This document shows positions 1 through 5,235 of a stretch of DNA of 5,235 nt, one piece after another. Origin of the DNA: Pseudomonadota bacterium (GTDB lineage: Bacteria > Pseudomonadota > Alphaproteobacteria > Rhizobiales > Methylopilaceae). The position numbers and the translations under genes are program-made. Each line of letters starts with the position of its first letter. The first letter of the stretch is position 1. The notes under the pieces were generated by a model that saw nothing but the letters and a program-made list of their open reading frames with translations, was not told the origin of the DNA and made no database searches. Where the stretch lies: positions 1 to 5,235 of the forward strand of contig JAEWEX010000087.1 in NCBI GenBank assembly GCA_023389135.1. Reading direction: 5' to 3'.

Positions 1-50
1 CGAATTCGGCATGATCAACTCCCGCTGCGGTTCCGGCGATCGAGACCGGA

Positions 51-842
51 ATGCGCGAATCGCGCAAGGATGTCACGGCAACATCGGATTTCGATCCAGC
101 AAAGCCGGGACCCGTGAACCTGCCCCGCCCCGTCCGGCCGACACTTCCACCACCTGATCGCGCGCCCCGCAAGGGGGCGGCGGGCGGCGTGCTGTGGCCG
201 GCCATGTGGGGGCTTGCCGCCATGGCGGCGCTGGCCGGGACCGTCTACGTGCTGGGCCTTCCGGGCGTCGAGCGCCGGCTGGCAGCGGCGCGCCCCGCCG
301 ATCCGAGCTCGATCCTGGACCGCCGCATCGCGGGCGCGGCCGGCGCGGCCGAGGACGGGGTTGTGGCGGAACTCGCACGCATGGCCGACGAGCGCGACCG
401 CATCCTGGCGCGCTTGGAGCTTCTCGAGAAACAGGTCGACGCCCTCACCATCGATATAGCCGACATGGCAACGCCGGCCGATCCCGTGGTCACGGGCTCG
501 ATCCCGCAGTCGCCGCCGGATGAGCCCGCCGGCAGATCGGCCGTGGCGTCAGACGGGCCGGCGGCGCGCACCCTGTTCGGGGTCGATCTCGGCACGGCGC
601 AGTCGGTGGACCGCGTCCAGGCGCGGTGGACGGCGCTGGTGGACCTCTTCGGACCGGTCCTGGAAGGGCTGGAACCTCGCGTCGAGCTCCGGCGGGCCGA
701 GGGTGGCGCCATCGAGCTCAGGCTGATCGCGGGGCCGTTCGACGACGCGGAGGCTGCCGTCAAGCTGTGCGCATCGGTGCGCACCGACCACACCATCTGC
801 GAGCCGCGCCCCTTCGCCGGAGAGCCGCTGGCCCGGCCCTGA
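51..842 (+). CDS. Single-pass envelope protein with C-terminal SPOR-like domain
   Basis: 263 residues. Seen: a proline- and charge-rich N-terminal tail (1-44), one hydrophobic segment (about 46-70), a charged, heptad-like helical stretch (about 103-140, e.g. ELARMADERDRILARLELL), a Pro/Ser/Asp-rich linker (141-172), and a C-terminal domain (about 174-256). That domain has the ELRLIAGPF signature followed by an Ala-rich helix with Cys240 and then Cys250. The pattern 'L-x-AGPF...A...C' is typical of the final strand and helix of SPOR domains, which bind denuded septal peptidoglycan, so I infer a periplasmic C-terminus and a cell-envelope or division-associated role. Similar SPOR-like proteins are common in Hyphomicrobiales. 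An in-frame stop lies at 12-14 and ATG 51 is the first start after it. The Shine-Dalgarno is weak (GAG at 42-44). The usual alphaproteobacterial SPOR neighbours (argS, nagZ) are not visible here. The gene call is confident; the SPOR assignment is moderate because the domain is divergent. Confidence 0.8.
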   Translation: MRESRKDVTATSDFDPAKPGPVNLPRPVRPTLPPPDRAPRKGAAGGVLWPAMWGLAAMAALAGTVYVLGLPGVERRLAAARPADPSSILDRRIAGAAGAAEDGVVAELARMADERDRILARLELLEKQVDALTIDIADMATPADPVVTGSIPQSPPDEPAGRSAVASDGPAARTLFGVDLGTAQSVDRVQARWTALVDLFGPVLEGLEPRVELRRAEGGAIELRLIAGPFDDAEAAVKLCASVRTDHTICEPRPFAGEPLARP

Positions 843-908
843 TGCTCCTGCACAGGAAACGGGCTTGCACCGGACGCGCGCGGCCGTCATGACCCGCGGC
901 TGAAACGC

Positions 909-912
909 GAGG
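909..912 (+). promoter_or_regulatory. Ribosome binding site deciding a TTG start
   Basis: GAGG lies 6 bases before the TTG at 919. The reading frame is closed upstream by TGA at 901-903, and no other start codon lies between that stop and 919. The next candidate, ATG at 967, falls inside the first membrane helix. TTG 919 is therefore the best start for the transporter. Confidence 0.6.
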
Positions 913-918
913 CTTTCC

Positions 919-1845
919 TTGGGCAACCTCTCCCTGCGCACCCGCGCCCTCCTGGCGCTGGCGCTGATGCCGCTCCTGTTCAGCACCAACATCGTCATCG
1001 GTCGGGCGCTGGTGCAGGAGGTGCCGCCCTTCACGCTGTCGGCCATCCGCTGGTCGATCGCCTCGGGGCTGACCGCGCTGTTCATTGCGCCGGCGTTGCG
1101 ACAGCACTGGCCCGCGATCCGCGAGGCCTGGCGCACGGTTTTCCTGCTGGGGTTCCTCAGCACCTCCATATGCGGAGCGCTGGTGTACGCCTCGCTCAAG
1201 TTGACCACCGCGATCAACGCCACGCTGATCTATTGCTCCTCGACGCTGATGATCGCGCTGATCGACCGGGCGCTGGGCGGTCCACGCCTCACCCCTCTCC
1301 GGATCGCCGGCATCGCGCTCGGGTTTCTTGGCGTGGTGGCCATCGTGACGCGGGGACACCCGGAGATCCTCGCCAGCATCGATCTCAACATCGGCGACCT
1401 CGCCATCCTCGTCGTCGCGCTCGGATGGGCCGGCTACTCTTTGATCCTCGGACGGTCGGCGGCGCTGCAGAAGCTCCCTACCCAGGTGGTGTTCGCGTCG
1501 GTTGCGGCCGCCGGCGTGGCGCTGCTCCTGCCCGGCGCCATGGTGGAGATGGCGCTGCTGGGCCCGTTCCCGATGACCTTGGAAATCTGGGGAAGCATCC
1601 TAGCGCTCGCCGTGTTTCCCTCCATCCTCGCCTTCGCCACCTACCAGTACGGCGTCGCGGTGGTGGGGCCGACGGTCGCCGGCATGTTCCTGTACTTCAT
1701 GCCGGTGCACGGCATAGCGCTCGCCGTGCTGTTCCTCGGCGAGACGCCTGCGTGGTATCACGCCGTCGGACTTGTGCTCGTGCTCGCGGGCGTGTTTCTG
1801 GCCACCAGCCAGCGAACCCCGCCCGCAAAGGAGAATGCCGCATGA
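919..1845 (+). CDS. EamA/DMT-superfamily transporter, ten membrane helices
   Basis: 308 residues, the usual length for the drug/metabolite transporter superfamily. Seen: ten hydrophobic segments, roughly at 11-31, 37-58, 73-93, 97-116, 127-145, 158-178, 187-206, 223-242, 250-270 and 277-297. They form two five-helix EamA repeats (about 14-145 and 159-297). Family-typical marks are FSTNIVIGRAL in helix 1, the RW pair at 44-45 after helix 2 begins, a small-residue-rich end to repeat 1 (GIALGFLGVVAI), and LFLGE (271-275) before the last helix. Members are inner-membrane exporters or exchangers of amino acids, metabolites or drugs; the substrate cannot be read from the sequence. It starts with TTG behind a GAGG. 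It sits 76 bases after the SPOR-like gene, in which I see no clear terminator, and overlaps the next gene by ATGA, so the two downstream frames are probably one operon. Confidence 0.9.
   Translation: MGNLSLRTRALLALALMPLLFSTNIVIGRALVQEVPPFTLSAIRWSIASGLTALFIAPALRQHWPAIREAWRTVFLLGFLSTSICGALVYASLKLTTAINATLIYCSSTLMIALIDRALGGPRLTPLRIAGIALGFLGVVAIVTRGHPEILASIDLNIGDLAILVVALGWAGYSLILGRSAALQKLPTQVVFASVAAAGVALLLPGAMVEMALLGPFPMTLEIWGSILALAVFPSILAFATYQYGVAVVGPTVAGMFLYFMPVHGIALAVLFLGETPAWYHAVGLVLVLAGVFLATSQRTPPAKENAA
1827..1833 (+). promoter_or_regulatory. Strong ribosome binding site inside the transporter 3' end
   Basis: AAAGGAG is located 8 bases before ATG 1842, within the last codons of the EamA gene. 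This near-consensus Shine-Dalgarno supports 1842 (or the adjacent ATG 1845) as the real start of the next gene, and supports translation coupled to or reinitiated after the transporter. Confidence 0.75.
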
Positions 1846-2246
1846 TGGAGGACGAGCCGCGCCGCAGGTTCCGCCTGCCCTGGCTGCGGGTCGCGGCGCT
1901 GGCGGCGGTCGCAGCCATCGCGCTCGCCATGGCGATCGCCCTGCGGTTCGGCATCGTCGAGCCGGCCACCATAGCCGCGCGCTGCGACGGCGGAGGCCTG
2001 AGTCCGCTGTGCATCCTGCGCCGCGTGGTGATCGGCATCTTCGGCTGGAACGGCTTCGGGCTCGCGGCGCTTGGACTTGCCGTCCTCGTCCTGCTTCGTC
2101 CGTCGACGCTCCTGATCGCGCTGACGCTGGTGGCGGGCATTTTCGGCCTGGTGCTCTACAACACCACCATCGCCGCCCTTGCCGTCAGCCTCTTGCCGCT
2201 TGCTTTGGCACGGCCGCACCCCGCACCAGATTTTGGCCCAGAATGA
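1842..2246 (+). CDS. Small multi-pass inner-membrane protein of unknown function
   Basis: 134 residues, function not recognised. Seen: an N-terminal charged tail with RRRFR (7-11), a first membrane helix (about 15-36), and a loop with Cys48 and Cys57 (48-57, CDGGGLSPLC). After that come an amphipathic or membrane segment around 62-86, a third helix (88-106), a hydrophobic tail (107-124) that may be a fourth helix, and a short hydrophilic end. By the positive-inside rule the N-terminus is cytoplasmic, which puts the cysteine loop in the periplasm where a disulphide is possible (inference). The start is fixed by AAAGGAG and the ATGA overlap with the EamA gene; ATG 1845 gives one residue less. 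Tight coupling suggests a partner or accessory role for the transporter, but no known DMT accessory family is evident. The last 62 bases overlap the 3' end of the minus-strand GH17 gene tail-to-tail. Confidence 0.78.
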   Translation: MMEDEPRRRFRLPWLRVAALAAVAAIALAMAIALRFGIVEPATIAARCDGGGLSPLCILRRVVIGIFGWNGFGLAALGLAVLVLLRPSTLLIALTLVAGIFGLVLYNTTIAALAVSLLPLALARPHPAPDFGPE

Positions 2247-3795
2247 CCAGAGCCGCCGCGAACAGCAGCGCCTGGGCGTTCTCGATCCCCTCCCGCAACA
2301 CGATGGTCACCGCGCACAGCATGATCATGATGCCGAGCCAGCGTTCCGCGCGGGCGTGGTCGTGCCGTCCGGTCCGGACGGGCGCAACCAGGGCGGCAGC
2401 CGCGATGGCCGCAAACGGCGCCACCGGGAAATCGCGGTAGCGCGGATCGAACACCAGCGCGAGCGCCAGCGCGAGCGCGGCCACCCCCGCCGCCCCCTGC
2501 CCGACACCAAACAGCCATGCCGCCCGCCGCCCCGTTCGCAGGCTGCCGAGGTGCCCGAGTGGACGCGGTGAAACAGTGCCGCCGCGCAGCCTCGACGCCA
2601 TCACGGGCAGGGCCACCGCCAGTCCCGCCAAGGCCGCCACCCGCAGCGTCGAACTCAGGTCGCGCGCCTGGACAATGCCGGATTCGACCGTCGCACCCAG
2701 CGTGCCGCCCGCCACGATGGCCAGCCCCACGATGGCGAGCCAGTCCACCCGCGACAGCGGCCAGATGCTGTTGCGCGACGAATGGATCGCGATCCCGAGG
2801 ATCGCAATCCCGAACACGATCCCGACCGCTGCCTGGAACGGCCATAGCGGACTGTTCGACACTGGCCCGCCCCACTCGAACTTCAGCGACCGGCTGTCGG
2901 CGCCCAACAGGCCCCAGGCTCCGCCCACCGTGCCTTCCAGCACGCGTTTCCAGGGCTGGTCGAAAGCTTCGATGATATTCATCTCGTAAGCGCGCTCGCG
3001 TCCCAGCTTGATGAGTTCCTGCACCACGCGCGCCTGGTTGTGGGGGCTCGGCAGAGCCGAGCTGCGCATCCGGCCCTGGCTCGGCCAGCCGGTCTCGCCG
3101 ATGAGCAAACGGCGGCCGGGGAAGATCGCGGCAACCTCGTTGCGCACGTCGACCACGTGCTGGGCAGCCTCGGAGGCCGCCACCGGCTCGTCCTCCCAGT
3201 AAGGCAGGATGTGGATGGTGATGAAGTCGACCCGGTCGGCGAGGGGCTTGTTCCGGATCCAGAACTCCCAGACGTCGGCATAGGTCACAGGCACGCCGAC
3301 CCGTTCGTCGACCCCGCGGATGATGGCGCCCAGCGTCTCCGCCGTGAGCTCCCGGCGCAGCAGCACCTCGTTGCCCACCACGATGGCGCGGATGTTGGCG
3401 GCCTGCGGCCCGGCGGTCGCGACCGCAAGCTCGATCTCGGCCTCGTTGGCGACCGGATCACGGCCGAGCCAGATGCCCATCAGCGTCTGCATGCCGTGGC
3501 GGGCCGCAATCTCGGGCACCCGATCGAGACCCTGTCCGACAGAATAGGTCCGGACGCACCGCGTGATCCTGGAGAGTGCCGCCATGTCCTGGTCGATCTG
3601 GGCCTCGGACGCCACAAATCTGGGATCGAAGGGCGTCTGGCCGCGCCGGAACGGTGCATATGACAGGCAGGGCACCTGCGGCGTGCCGCCCCTGACCCCT
3701 TCCGGCATGGGGACCGGTTGTCCGGATATCCACCAGAAGGTCGCAATGGCGACAACGACGGGCAACGCAAGAAGCCATGGAAGCCAACGGGACAA
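2185..3795 (-). CDS. Membrane-bound GH17 beta-glucan transferase, NdvC-like (annotated in relatives as beta-(1-6)-glucan synthase)
   Basis: 536 residues. Seen: an N-terminal signal-anchor helix (5-23), a GH17 TIM-barrel domain (about 40-310), then seven more helices near 318-338, 351-371, 384-402, 427-449, 457-473, 486-502 and 505-523. Loops rich in Arg/Lys alternate so that the GH17 domain is periplasmic and the C-terminus cytoplasmic. GH17 marks: LSYAPF (44-49), VRTYSV (81-86), VVGNE with acid/base Glu143, HILPYWE (195-201), IGETGWPS with nucleophile Glu234, and IIEAFDQPWK (274-283). Cys43 and Cys80 may form a disulphide. Known: bacterial GH17 domains of NdvB-type proteins act as transglycosylases on beta-1,3-glucan, and Bradyrhizobium NdvC, of similar size and layout, affects beta-1,6 linkages of cyclic glucans. 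Inferred: a branching or linkage-setting enzyme for periplasmic glucan. The start is TTG, with GGAG 9 bases upstream and an in-frame stop just before it. There is no GT2 domain, so it cannot use UDP-glucose as a classical synthase does. Confidence 0.9.
   Translation of the reverse strand: MSRWLPWLLALPVVVAIATFWWISGQPVPMPEGVRGGTPQVPCLSYAPFRRGQTPFDPRFVASEAQIDQDMAALSRITRCVRTYSVGQGLDRVPEIAARHGMQTLMGIWLGRDPVANEAEIELAVATAGPQAANIRAIVVGNEVLLRRELTAETLGAIIRGVDERVGVPVTYADVWEFWIRNKPLADRVDFITIHILPYWEDEPVAASEAAQHVVDVRNEVAAIFPGRRLLIGETGWPSQGRMRSSALPSPHNQARVVQELIKLGRERAYEMNIIEAFDQPWKRVLEGTVGGAWGLLGADSRSLKFEWGGPVSNSPLWPFQAAVGIVFGIAILGIAIHSSRNSIWPLSRVDWLAIVGLAIVAGGTLGATVESGIVQARDLSSTLRVAALAGLAVALPVMASRLRGGTVSPRPLGHLGSLRTGRRAAWLFGVGQGAAGVAALALALALVFDPRYRDFPVAPFAAIAAAALVAPVRTGRHDHARAERWLGIMIMLCAVTIVLREGIENAQALLFAAALVILGQNLVRGAAVPKQAARG
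2454..2477. repeat. Two tandem copies of a 12-base unit within the GH17 membrane domain
   Basis: The unit CCAGCGCGAGCG occurs twice with no spacer. On the minus strand it encodes alternating Ala and Leu in the helix at about residues 427-449. It is in frame (a multiple of three), so gain or loss of a unit would lengthen or shorten the helix by four residues without a frameshift. It is most simply explained by Ala-Leu coding in a GC-rich genome. Confidence 0.6.
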
Positions 3796-3804
3796 AGGTC
3801 TATT

Positions 3805-3808
3805 CTCC
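3805..3808 (-). promoter_or_regulatory. Ribosome binding site deciding the TTG start of the minus-strand GH17 gene
   Basis: Read on the minus strand, GGAG stands 9 bases before the TTG at 3795. The frame is closed by TGA at 3813-3811, and no ATG or GTG lies between that stop and the TTG. The first internal Met is residue 30, after the signal-anchor helix, so starting there would lose membrane targeting. Confidence 0.65.
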
Positions 3809-3824
3809 GATCAAGCAAGGTGTT

Positions 3825-3853
3825 TCGCAGCCGTTCCGCCGCGAAAGCGTCAA
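3825..3853 (-). promoter_or_regulatory. Candidate promoter for the minus-strand GH17 gene
   Basis: The minus strand carries TTGACG (3853-3848), a good match to the -35 element of alphaproteobacterial housekeeping promoters. Seventeen bases on is a poor -10 candidate (CTGCGA, 3830-3825). The region is locally A/T-richer (3850-3870) than its surroundings. An interrupted inverted repeat, TTTCGC (3823-3828) and GCGAAA (3841-3846) with 12 bases between, spans the -10/-35 spacer and could be an operator. Only the -35 is convincing, so this is a tentative call. Confidence 0.28.
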
Positions 3854-3910
3854 AATTTGGAACACCATTGTGAGCCGCAGCAACCGTCCCTCCGGAGCCC
3901 GTCCCATCTC

Positions 3911-4249
3911 ATGTTCGCAGTCCGCGCCCTCACGGCGTCGGTCGTTGCCTCGACCTGCGCCGCCCTTCTGTCTGTCGCCTCGATTCCGCCTGCCTTCGCG
4001 CAGGCTGAAGCCGATGCCTCGAAGCGCCCCGAATGCGCGTGGACCGGGCAGAGGATCGTGGGGATGCTCTGGCGCGACGATCTCAACGGCGCCAGGGAAC
4101 ATTTCGCGATCTACGAGCGTTTCGAGTGTCCCGCGGATCATGTTCGACTTGCGTTTCGCTGCGTCGTCAAGGGCGGCGAGATCGACGCAGATGATGTCGA
4201 CACCACCAGGGCCCGGATCTGGGGGTGCTGGATGACGCCTGACGGCTGA
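3911..4249 (+). CDS. Small secreted four-cysteine protein of unknown function
   Basis: 112 residues, family not recognised. Seen: a classical signal peptide (n-region with Arg5, hydrophobic core to about residue 27, cleavage motif AFA before Gln31), leaving a mature domain of about 82 residues. Four cysteines (42, 73, 84, 106) could make two disulphides in the periplasm. Aromatic residues are frequent (Trp44, Trp54, Trp104, Trp107, Phe65, Tyr68, Phe71). The spacing C-x30-C-x10-C-x21-C and the mixed charge suggest a compact globular domain. ATG 3911 gives the clean signal peptide, while its Shine-Dalgarno (CGGAG, 3893-3897) is 13 bases away, longer than ideal; an in-frame TTG at 3857 would spoil the signal sequence. 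It lies between two GH17 genes that read away from each other, in the same direction as the truncated one, 111 bases upstream of it. A role as an accessory to periplasmic glucan synthesis is inference from position only. Confidence 0.72.
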   Translation: MFAVRALTASVVASTCAALLSVASIPPAFAQAEADASKRPECAWTGQRIVGMLWRDDLNGAREHFAIYERFECPADHVRLAFRCVVKGGEIDADDVDTTRARIWGCWMTPDG

Positions 4250-4360
4250 TGCGTCGGCGCCACTGAGGCCCGCGACAGAACGACGCAACAGGGACGGAAA
4301 CGCTCGGGCCCACCGCTTTCATGCGTGACGGACCAAGCCACTGGAACAGGCGCTGAACAC

Positions 4361-5235
4361 ATGCCGCGAGTAGACGACGGGCATTCCCGGTCGAATGCCT
4401 CTGCCATCGCCAAGATTGTCCTCGTGCTCGCGCTCGCGGCGGTGGTTCATGGCGCGCTTTGGTTCGTCGCCCGCGGACAGAGCGACGCGCCCCCGGCGCC
4501 GCAGCGCTACAATAGCCTGTCGTTTGCGCCATACGACCCTTCCGCGGATGTGGAGGCCGGCGCCAGCGCCAGTCGCGAGCAGATCGCTGCCGATCTCAAG
4601 ACCATTGCGCCTCTGACCCGCTCGATCCGTACCTATGCGGTGACTGGCGGACTGGAGGCGGTGCCTGAGCTTGCGGCGCAGCAGGGCGTCAAGGTCTCGC
4701 TCGGCGCCTGGCTCGACACCGACGAGGAGCGCAACGCACGCGAGATCGAGGCGGCGCTCGCGCTGGCCGAAAAGCATACCAACGTCACCAGCCTCGTGAT
4801 CGGAAACGAGGCCGTCCTGCGCCGCGACAAGACCGCGGCGGAGATGGCGGCGTTGCTGCGCGAGGTCCGCGACCGCACCGAGACCCCGATCACCACGGGC
4901 GAGGTCTGGCACGTCTGGCTCGACAACCCCGAACTCGCCAGCTCCGTCGACTACATCGCGGCCCATATCCTGCCCTACTGGGAGGGCCTGCCCGCCGAGG
5001 TCGCCGTCGACCACGCGATCTCGATCTACAACCGGCTGCGCCGGGCCTTCCCCGGCAAGCACATCGTCATCGCCGAGTTCGGCTGGCCCAGCGCCGGACA
5101 CAACATCAAGGACGCCGAGCCGGGCCTGATGGAGCAGGCGCGCGCCATCCGCGGATTCCTTGCCCGCGCCGAGGCCGGGGGCATCGAATACAACATCGTC
5201 GAAGCTTTCGATCAGCCCTGGAAGACCTTCGAGGG
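4361..5235 (+). CDS. Membrane-anchored GH17 glucan transferase, 3' truncated; probable NdvB-type GH17-GT2 protein
   Basis: The first 291 residues are visible and the frame is open at the window edge. Seen: a cytoplasmic tail (1-15), a signal-anchor helix (16-37), a short Pro-rich linker, then a GH17 domain from about 49. Marks: NSLSFAPY (51-58), IRTYAV (89-94), VIGNE with acid/base Glu150, HILPYWEG (202-209), IAEFGWPSAG with nucleophile Glu239, and IVEAFDQPWK (279-288). The domain is clearly homologous to the minus-strand GH17 protein along its whole length but has AEFGWPS where that has GETGWPS. Known: proteobacterial proteins with this start and the AEFGWPS version commonly continue into membrane helices and a GT2 processive glucosyltransferase, total roughly 850-900 residues (NdvB type). 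That continuation is inferred here. ATG 4361 has AGG 10 bases upstream; GTG 4325 is an in-frame alternative adding 12 residues. Expected role: synthesis and periplasmic remodelling of beta-1,3-glucan. Confidence 0.88.
   Translation, partial: MPRVDDGHSRSNASAIAKIVLVLALAAVVHGALWFVARGQSDAPPAPQRYNSLSFAPYDPSADVEAGASASREQIAADLKTIAPLTRSIRTYAVTGGLEAVPELAAQQGVKVSLGAWLDTDEERNAREIEAALALAEKHTNVTSLVIGNEAVLRRDKTAAEMAALLREVRDRTETPITTGEVWHVWLDNPELASSVDYIAAHILPYWEGLPAEVAVDHAISIYNRLRRAFPGKHIVIAEFGWPSAGHNIKDAEPGLMEQARAIRGFLARAEAGGIEYNIVEAFDQPWKTFE

Noticed and set aside
1..50. Possible tail of an upstream gene or promoter
   Set aside because: There are only 50 bases. No convincing promoter elements and no recognisable protein end are visible; a stop at 12-14 closes the SPOR-like frame and nothing more can be said.
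843..918. Gap between the SPOR-like and transporter genes, with the 8-base palindrome GTCATGAC (886-893)
   Set aside because: The palindrome is short, lacks a T-run and has no nearby promoter elements I can defend, so it is not called as terminator or operator.
2785..2830. Imperfect repeats of an ATCGCRATCCCGA-like unit
   Set aside because: They encode Gly-Ile-Ala-Ile steps of a membrane helix in the GH17 protein, and coding constraint explains the similarity.
2156..2875. Long open frames overlapping the minus-strand GH17 gene in other phases
   Set aside because: They encode Arg/Gly/Pro/Ala-rich translations typical of out-of-phase reading in GC-rich DNA, while the GH17 frame has full catalytic motifs and regular membrane topology.
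4250..4287. Inverted repeat TGCGTCG (4250-4256) / CGACGCA (4281-4287) just after the four-cysteine gene, a possible terminator
   Set aside because: The loop is 24 bases and there is no T-run after it. In GC-rich sequence a 7-base match at this distance is easily chance, so I do not call a terminator.
3800..4288. Minus-strand open frame of 162 codons opposite the four-cysteine gene
   Set aside because: The translation is low-complexity, Arg/Gly-rich, without a recognisable domain. The plus-strand frame over the same bases has a clear signal peptide and patterned cysteines, so the minus frame is a shadow.

Overview
This window looks like a chromosomal segment of a GC-rich alphaproteobacterium, most likely from the Hyphomicrobiales (Bradyrhizobium/Rhodopseudomonas/Xanthobacteraceae side). 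That placement is an inference. It rests on strong G/C preference at third codon positions, TTG start codons behind good Shine-Dalgarno sequences, a SPOR-like protein of the rhizobial type, and a pair of membrane-tethered GH17 proteins like those of bradyrhizobial beta-glucan (ndv) loci. I see no mobile element, CRISPR array, tRNA or rRNA, and no stretch over about 120 bases without a gene apart from the window edges.

Left part (51-2246, plus strand): a single-pass envelope protein with a coiled-coil-like stretch and a C-terminal SPOR-like domain (51-842). After a 76-base gap comes a ten-helix EamA/DMT-family transporter with a TTG start (919-1845). It is followed, with a 4-base ATGA overlap, by a small unrecognised membrane protein (1842-2246) that is probably translationally coupled to it.

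Right part (2185-5235): a beta-glucan locus. A minus-strand gene (3795 down to 2185, TTG start) encodes an NdvC-like protein with a periplasmic GH17 domain followed by seven membrane helices. Its 3' end overlaps the small membrane gene tail-to-tail by 62 bases. Across a 115-base divergent control region lie a small secreted four-cysteine protein of unknown function (3911-4249) and a second membrane-anchored GH17 gene (4361 to the window edge, 3' truncated). By family precedent the second GH17 gene probably continues into membrane helices and a GT2 glucan synthase domain (NdvB type), but that part lies outside the window.

Working model: the truncated GH17-(GT2) protein makes or exports a beta-1,3-linked glucan. 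The two GH17 domains, which keep both catalytic glutamates but differ around the nucleophile, then transfer, branch or cyclise it in the periplasm. The four-cysteine protein may be an accessory factor. The GH17 family calls are well supported by motifs. The linkage chemistry and the accessory role are inference.
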